Of a DNA stretch of 64,000 nt, positions 43,356 to 51,091 are shown in pieces (within the stretch, counting starts at the first letter, position 1; the number at the start of each line of letters is the position of its first letter). The stretch is from assembly GCF_020567525.1 (NCBI RefSeq), contig NZ_JAJCVI010000004.1, positions 496,001 to 560,000 on the forward strand. The letters run 5' to 3'. The position numbers and the translations under genes were made by a program. The notes beneath the pieces are model-generated. The model saw only the letters and a program-made list of their open reading frames with translations, was not told the origin of the DNA and ran no database searches. This DNA is from Halorubellus salinus. GTDB lineage: Archaea; Halobacteriota; Halobacteria; Halobacteriales; Natrialbaceae.

Positions 43356-43685
43356 CTACACCCAATCTTCGGGGAGTTCGTCCTCGTTATCGGCGAGGAG
43401 CTCCAGTAGTGGTCGGATCTCCTCGAAATTCGGTCCCTTCGAGACGTGGTTCGTGTCCTGATTCCAGCTGATGAACCCGTACTCCTCCAGCTTCGGGAGG
43501 TGGACGTGTTTCATCTCAACGAGTCGCGTGAGTTCTTCGTCAACGGATTCGTCCGCATCGATGACGACCGACTCGTCGTCCTGGGGGTTGTGAACCAGCA
43601 ATGCAAGCAGCAGCTTCCGACGCTGGATGTGGCTCAGGGCGTCCAGCATCTCGTCGGGTGTGCGCTGCTTGGCATCGTTCTCCAT
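43356..43685 (-). CDS. small winged-helix regulator (haloarchaeal DUF7344/ArsR-like type)
   Basis: A 109-residue DNA-binding protein, MENDAKQRTPDEMLDALSHI. The N-terminal helices (DALSHIQRRKLLLALLVHNP) and a wing-like region (LVEMKHVHLPKLEEYGFISW) are the typical small haloarchaeal winged helix that often regulates genes by sensing through a partner domain. No ligand domain is present. The start at 43685 has a strong minus-strand TATA box (ccttatattt, plus-strand 43704-43713) at leaderless distance, so the longer frame to 43730 is rejected. Confidence 0.82.
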   Translation of the reverse strand: MENDAKQRTPDEMLDALSHIQRRKLLLALLVHNPQDDESVVIDADESVDEELTRLVEMKHVHLPKLEEYGFISWNQDTNHVSKGPNFEEIRPLLELLADNEDELPEDWV

Positions 43686-43703
43686 ACGAACCGTAGGCGA
43701 GCC

Positions 43704-43713
43704 AAATATAAGG
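43704..43713 (-). promoter_or_regulatory. TATA box of the winged-helix gene
   Basis: Read on the minus strand as ccttatattt, centred about 24 bases upstream of the ATG at 43685; one of the best promoter matches in the window. Confidence 0.65.
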
Positions 43714-43860
43714 ATTGTCCATATTTTCACGCTCGTTGTCTCTTTTGAGCAAGTGAGTGACTTCGACGATAGCGTCTGCTCGCCCTCTCAGTTTTCGCGG
43801 TCGAAGATCGGAAGAGAGACGCGCACCGAGACGGGTGCGTCGCGGTGTCGGGTGGTCGGT

Positions 43861-44472
43861 TCAGGCGACGCGGGCGAACGCGAGGTCGCCGCTGACGGAC
43901 TCGATGTACGCGTCGACGACCTGGCCTTCGCGAGCGCCGGAGACGAAGATGGTGTAGCCGTTCTTCTTCGCGACGCCGTCGCCCTTGCGGCCGGTGCCGG
44001 TGATCTTGACCTGGTACGTGCGGCCGGACTCGACGTCCTCCGTGACGTTCGCGCTCTGCTTCTTCGAGGACTTCGCGACGGGCCGGAACGCACCACAGGC
44101 CTCGCAGCGGAGCATGTCGACGCCGTCCTCGGTGACGAGGCGCGTGTCGGGGAGGCCACACTCCGAGCACGTGACGAACTCGGTGACGTACGCGTCGATG
44201 GCGGCCTGGAAGTCCGCGATGTCGAACGACCCGCTGTAGCGGGCGGTGGAACCGTCGAACTGACCGCTCGTCCCGAGGTCGCGCTGGATGGAGCGGTGGA
44301 GGTGGTCGGCGTCGCGACTGAGGGCCTTCGCGATCGCTTCGAGGTTCGTCAGGCGCGTGAACGCACCGTCGGTCTGGCCCTCGGGGTCGGGGACCTGCAG
44401 ACGGTCACCGCCTTCTCGCGGTGTCTCGGGCAGCACGTCGTAGGCTCTGTCGAGCGCTGTAGCGTATTCCAT
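43861..44472 (-). CDS. translation initiation factor aIF2 beta subunit with TRAM domain
   Basis: Beta subunit of the archaeal GTP-dependent factor that delivers initiator tRNA. 203 residues. The eIF2B/5 domain (NLEAIAKALSRDADHLHRSI; AIDAYVTEFVTCSECG) includes a four-cysteine zinc ribbon, CSECG and CEACG, at about residues 101-128. A C-terminal TRAM domain (GRTYQVKITGTGRKGDGVAK; EGQVVDAYIESVSGDLAFAR) is appended, a fusion characteristic of haloarchaea; TRAM binds RNA. The minus-strand TATA-like ggctttac (44494-44501) lies at leaderless distance from the ATG at 44472. Confidence 0.94.
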   Translation of the reverse strand: MEYATALDRAYDVLPETPREGGDRLQVPDPEGQTDGAFTRLTNLEAIAKALSRDADHLHRSIQRDLGTSGQFDGSTARYSGSFDIADFQAAIDAYVTEFVTCSECGLPDTRLVTEDGVDMLRCEACGAFRPVAKSSKKQSANVTEDVESGRTYQVKITGTGRKGDGVAKKNGYTIFVSGAREGQVVDAYIESVSGDLAFARVA

Positions 44473-44585
44473 ACCTACGTGACGACGCGGGGACGTAAAG
44501 CCCCTCCGAGACGAGCGTGGACGCGTCGCACGCCCCCCGCGCGCTCGACGGGAAGCCGCTCAGGCGTGCGGGGAGGCCGGTCTGG

Positions 44586-44654
44586 CGGTGGCGGGGATGG
44601 GGGTCAGTCGGTGGCGGGGATGGGGGTCAGTCGGTGGCGGGGATGGGGGTCAGT
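44586..44654 (+). repeat. three 23-bp tandem repeats over the DHFR stop codon, G-rich
   Basis: Copies start at 44586, 44609 and 44632 and are identical. The last includes the stop of the dihydrofolate reductase gene (tca at 44650-44652, TGA on the minus strand). Each unit carries ggtgg, gggg and ggggg, so the plus strand has many closely spaced G-runs. Confidence 0.95.
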
Positions 44655-45126
44655 CAGTACGGCGACGCCAGTCCTCGAGCGTGTACCCGTCGTGTTCGGT
44701 CGCCTCGACGAGCTCCCAGTCGTCCTCGTCGAACTCCGGGTAGTACGCGTCGCCGTCGTACTCGCCGTGGACGCGACTCAACAGCTGGCGGTCGGCGACG
44801 TCGAGGAAGAGGCCGTAGATGGCGCTGCCGCCGAGGACGTAGAGGACGTCGCCGTCGAGGCGTTCCGCGACTGCGACGGCGTCCTCGACGTCGCTCGCGT
44901 GGTGGGCGGTGTCCTGGGGCCAGTCGCGTTCGGTCCGCGAGAGGACTATCTGTGCGCGGCCGGGGAGGTAGTCGAACAGCTCGAACGTGTGGCGCCCGAG
45001 CGCGACGACGTCGTCGGCGACGTGCTCGCGGTACCGCTTCGATTCGTGGGGGAGGTGCCAGGGGAGCGAGTTCCCCTGGCCGATGACGCCGTTCTCGGCG
45101 ACGGCTGCGACGGAGACGATCTGCAT
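44650..45126 (-). CDS. dihydrofolate reductase
   Basis: Reduces dihydrofolate to tetrahydrofolate with NADPH; target of trimethoprim. 158 residues. It starts MQIVSVAAVAENGVIGQGNS, then LPWHLPHESKRYREHV, where the Glu occupies the position of the catalytic acid, DVVALGRHTFELFDYLPGR, and VLGGSAIYGLFLDVADR for the dinucleotide. It ends LEDWRRRTD immediately before the stop that is embedded in a tandem repeat. Haloarchaeal genomes may carry more than one such gene (hdrA, hdrB), so I do not give a symbol. The ATG at 45126 opens the conserved strand; upstream frame is not coding. Confidence 0.95.
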   Translation of the reverse strand: MQIVSVAAVAENGVIGQGNSLPWHLPHESKRYREHVADDVVALGRHTFELFDYLPGRAQIVLSRTERDWPQDTAHHASDVEDAVAVAERLDGDVLYVLGGSAIYGLFLDVADRQLLSRVHGEYDGDAYYPEFDEDDWELVEATEHDGYTLEDWRRRTD

Positions 45127-45262
45127 ACCGCTCGCTACGGTGTCGAGCGTCGTGAACGTCCCGGCTTCGGAAGGACGCGGCCGTCGGACTGTCGCGACGT
45201 TAGCGACGGTGGAGACGGCGGCGTCGGCCGGTTCGACGGCTGACCTGCCACCGTGAGGGGTG

Positions 45263-45274
45263 TTGGCATGCCAA
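45263..45274. promoter_or_regulatory. perfect 12-bp palindrome just upstream of the aIF1A TATA box
   Basis: ttggcatgccaa lies in the divergent spacer between the DHFR gene and the aIF1A gene, eight bases upstream of the TATA-like acttaag (45282-45288). It has the form and place of an operator; the binding protein is unknown. Confidence 0.4.
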
Positions 45275-45281
45275 TCAACAT

Positions 45282-45288
45282 ACTTAAG
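45282..45288 (+). promoter_or_regulatory. TATA-like box of the aIF1A gene
   Basis: acttaag is centred about 27 bases before the GTG at 45312 and supports that GTG as the start of a leaderless message. Confidence 0.6.
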
Positions 45289-45311
45289 TCTATCCCTCAC
45301 CACTACAGATT

Positions 45312-45596
45312 GTGAGTGAAAATACTGGGCGGAAGAACCTCCGAATGCCCAACGACGACGAAGTGTTCGCCGTAGTGACAGAGCACAACGGCGGCAACCA
45401 CGTGCAACTCCGCTGCGCCGACGGCGAGGACCGCATGGGCCGCATCCCCGGCCGCATGAAGTACCGCGTCTGGATCAACGAGGGCGACGTGGTCATCGCG
45501 GAACCGTGGGACTGGCAGGACGAGAAGGCGAACGTCGAGTGGCGGTACACCGACGAGGACGCCGACCAGCTGCGCGCGGAAGGACACATCGACTGA
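45312..45596 (+). CDS. translation initiation factor aIF1A
   Basis: OB-fold S1-like initiation factor that binds the 30S A site and promotes scanning and assembly. 94 residues: (GTG)[17 protein letters not shown], then [40 protein letters not shown] and [20 protein letters not shown]. Its length and order are the archaeal standard. The GTG start is supported by the TATA-like box at leaderless distance. The next ATG (MPNDDEV) would remove the basic N-terminal tail. It is divergent from the DHFR gene. Confidence 0.95.
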   Translation: MSENTGRKNLRMPNDDEVFAVVTEHNGGNHVQLRCADGEDRMGRIPGRMKYRVWINEGDVVIAEPWDWQDEKANVEWRYTDEDADQLRAEGHID

Positions 45597-45731
45597 TATC
45601 TCTTAGCTGACCGCAGGACGGCGGCGCGACGAGCGATTGCTCGCGGCCGAGTACCTTCGGATTCACGTCTCGCAGGCACCCGGAGTGACGACACCACCGA
45701 CCACACCATCGACGCCGCTCGGGGCGAGCGG

Positions 45732-46331
45732 TCAGTCGGTGAGCGTCGCGAACGCGAAGAGGCTCTTCGTGCCGAGCGGGTCGTCGGCGGTGACGCGACG
45801 GACGTCCCCGAACCCGGCTGCTTCGAGCTGTTCGACGGTCGCGCGTTCACCGGGGGCGGAGAAGAACATCCGGCCGCCCATCCAGCCCTCGCGGACGGTC
45901 TCGAACCGCCCCGTGGGCAGGGTCATGAGGAGGTGACCGCCTGGTTTGCAGACGCGAGCGAACTCCCGGTAGACTGCGGGATGGTCGTCGCGTGAGACGT
46001 GGAAGACGGCGTGGTACGCGGTGATGGCGTCGACGCTGTCGTCGACCAGCGGGAGCTGAGTCATGTCGGCCTGTACGAGTCTCGCCCCGGGGACGGTCTC
46101 GGTCGCGAGCTCGAGCGCGCGCCGGGAGACGTCCACGCCGATGGCGTCCGCGGGGAGGTTCGCGAGCGTCCGCGCGCCGTCACCGCACCCGACGTCGAGG
46201 ACGACCGGGTCCGCTGGCAGGTACTCGCGGAGATCGTCGACGAGGTCGGCGTCGCTCCCGGTCGGGTCCCGGGACCGAGCGTACGTCTCGGCGACGTCGT
46301 CCCAGGCGCGTTGCACGTCCTTACGGTCCAT
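45732..46331 (-). CDS. class I SAM-dependent methyltransferase
   Basis: A 199-residue Methyltransf_11-type enzyme. It starts MDRKDVQRAWDDVAETYARS. Motif I is VVLDVGCGDGARTLANLPA, the acidic loop is IGVDVSRRALELATETVPGA, motif II is ARLVQADMTQLPLVDDSVDA, and the post-motif is FARVCKPGGHLLMTLPTGRF. All SAM-contacting residues appear present. The acceptor is unknown; there are no clustered partner genes. The start at 46331 follows from the conserved WDDVAETYARSRDP start; an open frame to 46532 runs through a spacer. Confidence 0.88.
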   Translation of the reverse strand: MDRKDVQRAWDDVAETYARSRDPTGSDADLVDDLREYLPADPVVLDVGCGDGARTLANLPADAIGVDVSRRALELATETVPGARLVQADMTQLPLVDDSVDAITAYHAVFHVSRDDHPAVYREFARVCKPGGHLLMTLPTGRFETVREGWMGGRMFFSAPGERATVEQLEAAGFGDVRRVTADDPLGTKSLFAFATLTD

Positions 46332-46662
46332 ACGGACGGTACGGGCCGGAGCGAGAAAGAGACCAGGCCTGACGCACTCCCCGTCCTTCGTGCGAGCAGC
46401 CCGCACGCAACCGGGCCGCGTGAACGGTCCGGTAACCGACTGGTCGGAACGTGAAGCGTCTGAAACGTCGGCGGCCGTCTCGCACGTCGAGACCGACCAG
46501 CGGCTCCGACTCCCGGAACCTCCTCGTTTCACGCCGTTTCACGCCAACAGCGCCCTACGGTCGCTGAACGATACGAACTGTCCCCACCGGTTCGAGATAA
46601 CCCGACCGTTGTCCGCGCTACCGTCCAAATAACGAATCCGGTTCGCGGAGAGGACTCCAGTG
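46332..46662. other. 331-base divergent spacer
   Basis: No gene is visible between the methyltransferase and the Tat lipoprotein. It contains a 10-base tandem duplication (cgtttcacgc at 46525-46534 and 46535-46544). A TATA-like ccaaataacg (46625-46634) lies about 33 bases before the lipoprotein ATG. Confidence 0.5.
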
Positions 46663-47019
46663 ATGACACGACGCGAACCAACTCGACGCCGACTCGTCAC
46701 AGGACTCGCAGCCGTCGTTACCGTCGGTCTCGCGGGCTGTGCGAACCCAGAAGAGGACGGCGGAACCAACGAGACAGATCCACTCGACGGAACCGGAACC
46801 GAGGGCGAGACCGAGACGGAGATGGAGACCGAGACGGAGATGGAGACCGAGACGGAGATGGAGACAGAGACTGAGTCGGAGACAGAGACAGAGACCGAGA
46901 CGGAGTCCGAGACTGAGACGGAGACAGAGGCTGGGACGGAGACGGGTACCGGGACGGAGACTGAGGCGGGAACCGGGACGGAGACGGGGACGGCGGCGTC
47001 GATGGGGAACGCCGGCTAG
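46663..47019 (+). CDS. low-complexity Tat lipoprotein (Glu-Thr repeats)
   Basis: A 118-residue secreted lipoprotein without recognisable fold. A twin-arginine signal (TRREPTRRRLVTGLAAVVTV) ends in a lipobox (GLAGCANP). The whole mature part is Glu/Thr repeats: TETEM three times, then runs of ETES, ETET and GTGTET, ending ASMGNAG. The mature chain is strongly negative and can be O-glycosylated, so it may act as an anchored surface spacer. The region is DNA-level repetitive (gagacggagatggagacc-type units) and its length may vary among strains. The ATG at 46663 follows a GTG directly; either could serve. Confidence 0.7.
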   Translation: MTRREPTRRRLVTGLAAVVTVGLAGCANPEEDGGTNETDPLDGTGTEGETETEMETETEMETETEMETETESETETETETESETETETEAGTETGTGTETEAGTGTETGTAASMGNAG

Positions 47020-47093
47020 TACCTGCAGGGGTGGCGTGGGCGCCTGGGGATGGATGGAGTGACACCGGCCGCGCGCGACCGCCGACGCGATTC

Positions 47094-47948
47094 CTACGAC
47101 CCGTCTGGGCGGTCCGGGACGTCGCCCGGGTTCGTCCCGTAACGCGCTGGCACCCACCGCTGGTCGTCGATCGGCGGCCGGTACGCGGAATCGTCCGGAC
47201 GCTCGGGGAGGTCGACGGGGTCGGGCGTGTAATCGGGATAGTCGAACTGATCGAGGAGGTGACTGATGCAGTTCAGGCGCGCGTGCTTCTTCACGTCGGC
47301 GTGCACGACGTGCCAGGGGGCGTGCGCGGTGTCCGTGTGGTCGAACATCTCGTCCTTCGCTCGCGAGTACTCCGCCCAGCGCTCGCGCGCCTCGAGGTCC
47401 ATCGGACTGAGCTTCCATCGCCGCTTCGGGTCCTCGTTGCGCTTCTCGAACCGCCGCTCTTGCTCCTCGTCGCTCACGGAGAACCAGTACTTGATGAGGG
47501 TCATCCCCGATCGAACCAGCATCCGCTCGAACTCGGGCGCTGACAGGAGGAACTCGTCGTACTCCTCGTCCGTACAGAACCCCATGACGCGCTCGACGCC
47601 GGCGCGATTGTACCACGACCGGTCGAACAACACCATCTCGCCGGCGGTCGGCAGCTGTTCGGCGTACCGCTGGAAGTACCACTGGCCTTGCTCGCGCTCC
47701 GTCGGTCTCCCGAGCGCCACGACGCGCGCGACCCGTGGATTCAGGCGTCGCGTGATGCGTTTGATCGCGCCGCCCTTCCCGGCCGCGTCCCGGCCTTCGA
47801 ACACCACGCACACCTGGAGGTCCTCCTCCTGGATGTGGTACTGGAGTTTCACCAGCTCTTCCTGGAGTCGTCCCAGCTCGCGCTTGTAGTGCTTCTTCTT
47901 CAGGACGCCGCTGTCCTTGTATCGGTCGGGGTACTCTTCGGGGTTCAC
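47094..47948 (-). CDS. ppk2: polyphosphate kinase 2 (PPK2)
   Basis: A 284-residue P-loop kinase that transfers phosphate between polyphosphate and nucleoside diphosphates. Walker A is VVFEGRDAAGKGGAIKRITR, Walker B is MVLFDRSWYNRAGVERVMGF, and the lid includes DPKRRWKLSPMDLEARERWA. These features and the length are those of the class I PPK2 family. The N-terminal basic helix LKKKHYKRELGRLQEELVKL is usual. A C-terminal Pro/Asp-rich extension is haloarchaeal in style. It converges on the lipoprotein gene. Confidence 0.92.
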   Translation of the reverse strand: MNPEEYPDRYKDSGVLKKKHYKRELGRLQEELVKLQYHIQEEDLQVCVVFEGRDAAGKGGAIKRITRRLNPRVARVVALGRPTEREQGQWYFQRYAEQLPTAGEMVLFDRSWYNRAGVERVMGFCTDEEYDEFLLSAPEFERMLVRSGMTLIKYWFSVSDEEQERRFEKRNEDPKRRWKLSPMDLEARERWAEYSRAKDEMFDHTDTAHAPWHVVHADVKKHARLNCISHLLDQFDYPDYTPDPVDLPERPDDSAYRPPIDDQRWVPARYGTNPGDVPDRPDGS

Positions 47949-48237
47949 GGGGAACTCACGTACCGATAGACGCTATCAGGGACCATATGCTCTCGTGCGG
48001 ACGGTTGCCGGGTCGTCGCGCCCGTCTCGGATCGCTCGAGTCGCTGTCGCGCGTAGCCCCGCTGACGACCCCTTCCGGAACGGGACGCCCTCGACGCCGT
48101 CTGGCGTCCTCGACCGGGAGGAGTGATGCTCCGGCGCGGACGTTCTCGGGTGACTGGTCTGCTACGGGAGCGGCCGGGAGTGGGCAGGTTCGGTCACGGG
48201 CCGAACGCTCAAGACGCCGGTGGCCGTCCGCACGAAC

Positions 48238-49509
48238 ATGACCGTCGCACGCCCCATCGAACTCGAAGGGCACGTCATCGACTCCGGCACGCTCCAGCGA
48301 TGCATGACGACCATCATGGACATGGGCGGGGACTTCGACGTGGAACAGTTCGACGTCGGCCGCCACAAGCTCGCGGAATCGTACTGTCGGATGCTCGTGG
48401 AGGCAGACGACGAGGCGACCCTGCACGAGATACTGCACGAACTCCATCAGACGGGCGCGACCGTCACGGACCCCCACGACGCCCAGCTGGAACCCGCGCC
48501 CGGCGACCAGGTCGTGCCGACGGGATTCTACTCGACGACGAACCACCCGACGGAGGTCCGTCACGACGGCGACTGGCTGCCCGTGGAGAACATCGAGATG
48601 GATTGCGCGATCGTCGTCGAACCCGACGCCGAGGACGGGCCGCGAGCGTACACGAAGGTCCTGAACGCCATCCGCGAGGGCGACCTCGTCGTCACCGACG
48701 AGTTCGGCGTGCGCGTCGACCCGCCGGACCGGCCGCGCGGCGACAGCGGCCCGTTCGGGTTCATGCAGGGTGGCGTCTCCCCCGAGCGCCCGAGCGAGAG
48801 CCTCATCGAGGAGGTCGCGGACGTCATCCGCGAGGCGAAGGCCGACGGCGGGAGCGTGCTCGCGGTCACGGGCCCCGCCCTCCTGCACTCGGGGGCTGGC
48901 CCGGCGTTCGCGCGCCTCGTCCGCGAGGGCTACGTGGACGCGTTGTCGACGGGGAACGGGTTCGCGGTGCACGACATGGAGCGCTCGATGTACGGGACGA
49001 GCCTCGGGATGAACGTCGAGACCATGGAGAGCCCGCGGAAGGGTCACAAGCACCACATCTACACGATAAGCGAGGTCATCCGAGCGGGCGGCATCGAGGC
49101 GGCCATCGAACAGGGGCTCGTCGACTCTGGCGTCATGTACGAGTGCATCCAGCACGACGTCGACTACGTGCTCGCGGGCAGCATCCGCGACGATGGCCCG
49201 CTCCCGGACACCATCACGGACGCCGTCGAGGCGCAGAACGCCATCCGCGAGCAAGCCCACGACGCCGACGTCGTCCTCATGCTCTCCACGCTCCTCCACT
49301 CGGTCGCCGTCGGGAACTGCCTGCCGTCGACGACGCCGGTGGTGTGCGTGGACATCGACCCGGCGACGGTCACGCAACTCCTCGACCGCGGGAGCGCGCA
49401 AGCGGTCGGGATGGTCACCGACGTCGGCACGTTCGTCCCGACGCTCGCGGACAAACTCCTGGACGAACCGGCCGCCGACTGCGAGGAACGCGACGAGACC
49501 GAAGAATAA
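48238..49509 (+). CDS. TIGR00300-family protein (archaeal LOR/SDH-like, ornithine cyclodeaminase type)
   Basis: A 423-residue soluble protein starting MTVARPIELEGHVIDSGTLQ, the conserved start of the TIGR00300/LOR-SDH family. The N-terminal part (FDVEQFDVGRHKLAESYCRM) is the arginine-dihydrolase-associated domain, and the C-terminal part has the NAD-binding alpha/beta region (HDADVVLMLSTLLHSVAVGN; VVCVDIDPATVTQLLDRG). A methanogen member has been reported to convert ornithine to proline with loss of ammonia; whether that holds here is inference. The start at ATG 48238 is preferred to GTG 48220. A CGH-type active-site pattern cannot be resolved by eye. Confidence 0.82.
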   Translation: MTVARPIELEGHVIDSGTLQRCMTTIMDMGGDFDVEQFDVGRHKLAESYCRMLVEADDEATLHEILHELHQTGATVTDPHDAQLEPAPGDQVVPTGFYSTTNHPTEVRHDGDWLPVENIEMDCAIVVEPDAEDGPRAYTKVLNAIREGDLVVTDEFGVRVDPPDRPRGDSGPFGFMQGGVSPERPSESLIEEVADVIREAKADGGSVLAVTGPALLHSGAGPAFARLVREGYVDALSTGNGFAVHDMERSMYGTSLGMNVETMESPRKGHKHHIYTISEVIRAGGIEAAIEQGLVDSGVMYECIQHDVDYVLAGSIRDDGPLPDTITDAVEAQNAIREQAHDADVVLMLSTLLHSVAVGNCLPSTTPVVCVDIDPATVTQLLDRGSAQAVGMVTDVGTFVPTLADKLLDEPAADCEERDETEE

Positions 49510-49524
49510 CCTCGCGCGCGCCGC

Positions 49525-50859
49525 TCAGAGCGCGTCGAGGACGTTCAGATAGCCGCTCCCGTAGAACTCCTTTCCGTAGCCCGAGGGCACGTCGGCGGCG
49601 CGCTTCAGCGCGCTCTCGACCTGGTTCGCGTTGTAGTTCGGGTTCGCGGACTTGACGAGCGCCGCCGCGCCAGCGACGTTCGGCGCCGCCATCGACGTCC
49701 CCGCCTTCCAGCCGTAGCCGGGGACCTGCGTGTCCGGCTCGTCGTCGCCGTCGGTGTCCTCGTACGTGAACACGGTGTTGAAGACGAGGTCGTTGAACCA
49801 GGGAACGCCCGTGCCGATCGCATCGAGGTCGGCGTCGCCGCCGGGCGCGCCGAGCGTGATGGCGTTCGTCCCGTAGTTCGTGTAGAATGCAGGACTCTCT
49901 GGTGGGGACTCGTCGCCGGCGTCCCACCCGTACCCGATGGGGCCGGTTGCGGCGACGGAGACGGCCTGTGCGCCCTCGTTCGGGAGACTGACGAGGTTCC
50001 CGTCGTGCTGGAGGTCCGCGCTGTCGTTCCCGGCAGCGATGGCGAGGAGCGTGCCCTCCTTGTTCGCGTACGTCATCGTGCTGTTGAGCACCTTCCCGTA
50101 GAACGACCCTTGTCCCTGCCGGGGGACGGGGTACGCGCCCAGCGAGAGGTTCGCGACGTCCGCGCCGACGTTCACGCTGTAGACGATGGCGGCGAGGATG
50201 TCCGCGAACGACGCGGTCGGGCCGGAGAACACGCGGCAGTCGACGAGGTCGGTCTTCGGCGCGGTGCCGTTCACGCCGATGCCGCCGCCGTTGTCTGCGG
50301 CGACGATGCCGGCGACGTGCGTGCCGTGGTCGTCGCCGCCGACGGGGTTGTGGTCGCCGCCGTCGTCGGTGAAGTTCCGCGAGAGGTCGAGGTTGAGCGG
50401 CCCGGCGAGGTCGGGGTGCGTTTCGAGGACGCCGGAGTCGATGACGGAGACGCGCGTTCCCTCGCCCTCGGTCGTCTCGTGCGCTTCCGGCACGTTCAGG
50501 TCGGCCTTGTCCCACTGGAGGAAGTCACCGGGTAGGCCCTCGTAGTCGCTGGCGTCGCTCGGGTCGAACGTCGGCGCTTGCGCGTTCGTCTCGGGTTCGT
50601 TCAGCGTGATCTCCACGTCGGGTTCGAAGGCCTTCACCGCCTTCGACCGTCGGAGTTCGTTCTCGCTCGCCTCGACGACGGCGAAGTTCACGCCGGGCAT
50701 CTCGTGGACGACGTCCAGTCCGCGGAGCTTTCCTTTGCCCTTCGTCTGGACGATGAAGCGGTCCGTTCGCGTCGCCGCCGTCACCGTCGCCCCGGTCGCG
50801 ATACCGCCGAGTACTGCGCCACTGACTGTCAGGAACGTCCGCCTGTTTACGTCTGGCAT
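49525..50859 (-). CDS. Tat-exported subtilisin-family protease (halolysin-like)
   Basis: A 444-residue secreted S8 serine protease. A Tat signal NRRTFLTVSGAVLGG is at residues about 5-19, followed by an inhibitor-like propeptide (DRFIVQTKGKGKLRG to about residue 85). Catalytic residues are Asp in RVSVIDSGVLETHPDLAG, His in DDHGTHVAGIVAADNGGG, the oxyanion Asn in LLAIAAGNDSAD, and Ser in KAGTSMAAPNVAGAAAL. It lacks the C-terminal extension with extra cysteines found in some halolysins. It converges on the TIGR00300 gene with 15 bases between them. Confidence 0.94.
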   Translation of the reverse strand: MPDVNRRTFLTVSGAVLGGIATGATVTAATRTDRFIVQTKGKGKLRGLDVVHEMPGVNFAVVEASENELRRSKAVKAFEPDVEITLNEPETNAQAPTFDPSDASDYEGLPGDFLQWDKADLNVPEAHETTEGEGTRVSVIDSGVLETHPDLAGPLNLDLSRNFTDDGGDHNPVGGDDHGTHVAGIVAADNGGGIGVNGTAPKTDLVDCRVFSGPTASFADILAAIVYSVNVGADVANLSLGAYPVPRQGQGSFYGKVLNSTMTYANKEGTLLAIAAGNDSADLQHDGNLVSLPNEGAQAVSVAATGPIGYGWDAGDESPPESPAFYTNYGTNAITLGAPGGDADLDAIGTGVPWFNDLVFNTVFTYEDTDGDDEPDTQVPGYGWKAGTSMAAPNVAGAAALVKSANPNYNANQVESALKRAADVPSGYGKEFYGSGYLNVLDAL

Positions 50860-51091
50860 GCAGATTCACGTCCGGTCGGTGTCGCCATTGGTATAACACA
50901 CCTACCGACTCCACGAAGGTGGCCACGGAACCCCGACGTATGGTGAAAAATGCGTTTGGTGATTGGTATTGGTTCTTTACCGGCCTGAGGCGCTGATTCC
51001 CGACACCAACGCGTCGCAGCGCCGAGCGAGGTATAGCGCTCGAACGCGTACACGACAGGGAAGATGCACGAGGGCACGCGACGGGTGATGG

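Noticed and set aside
46580-46610. ggttcgag, resembling a tRNA T-loop
   Set aside because: No acceptor, D-arm or anticodon stem can be formed around it on either strand.
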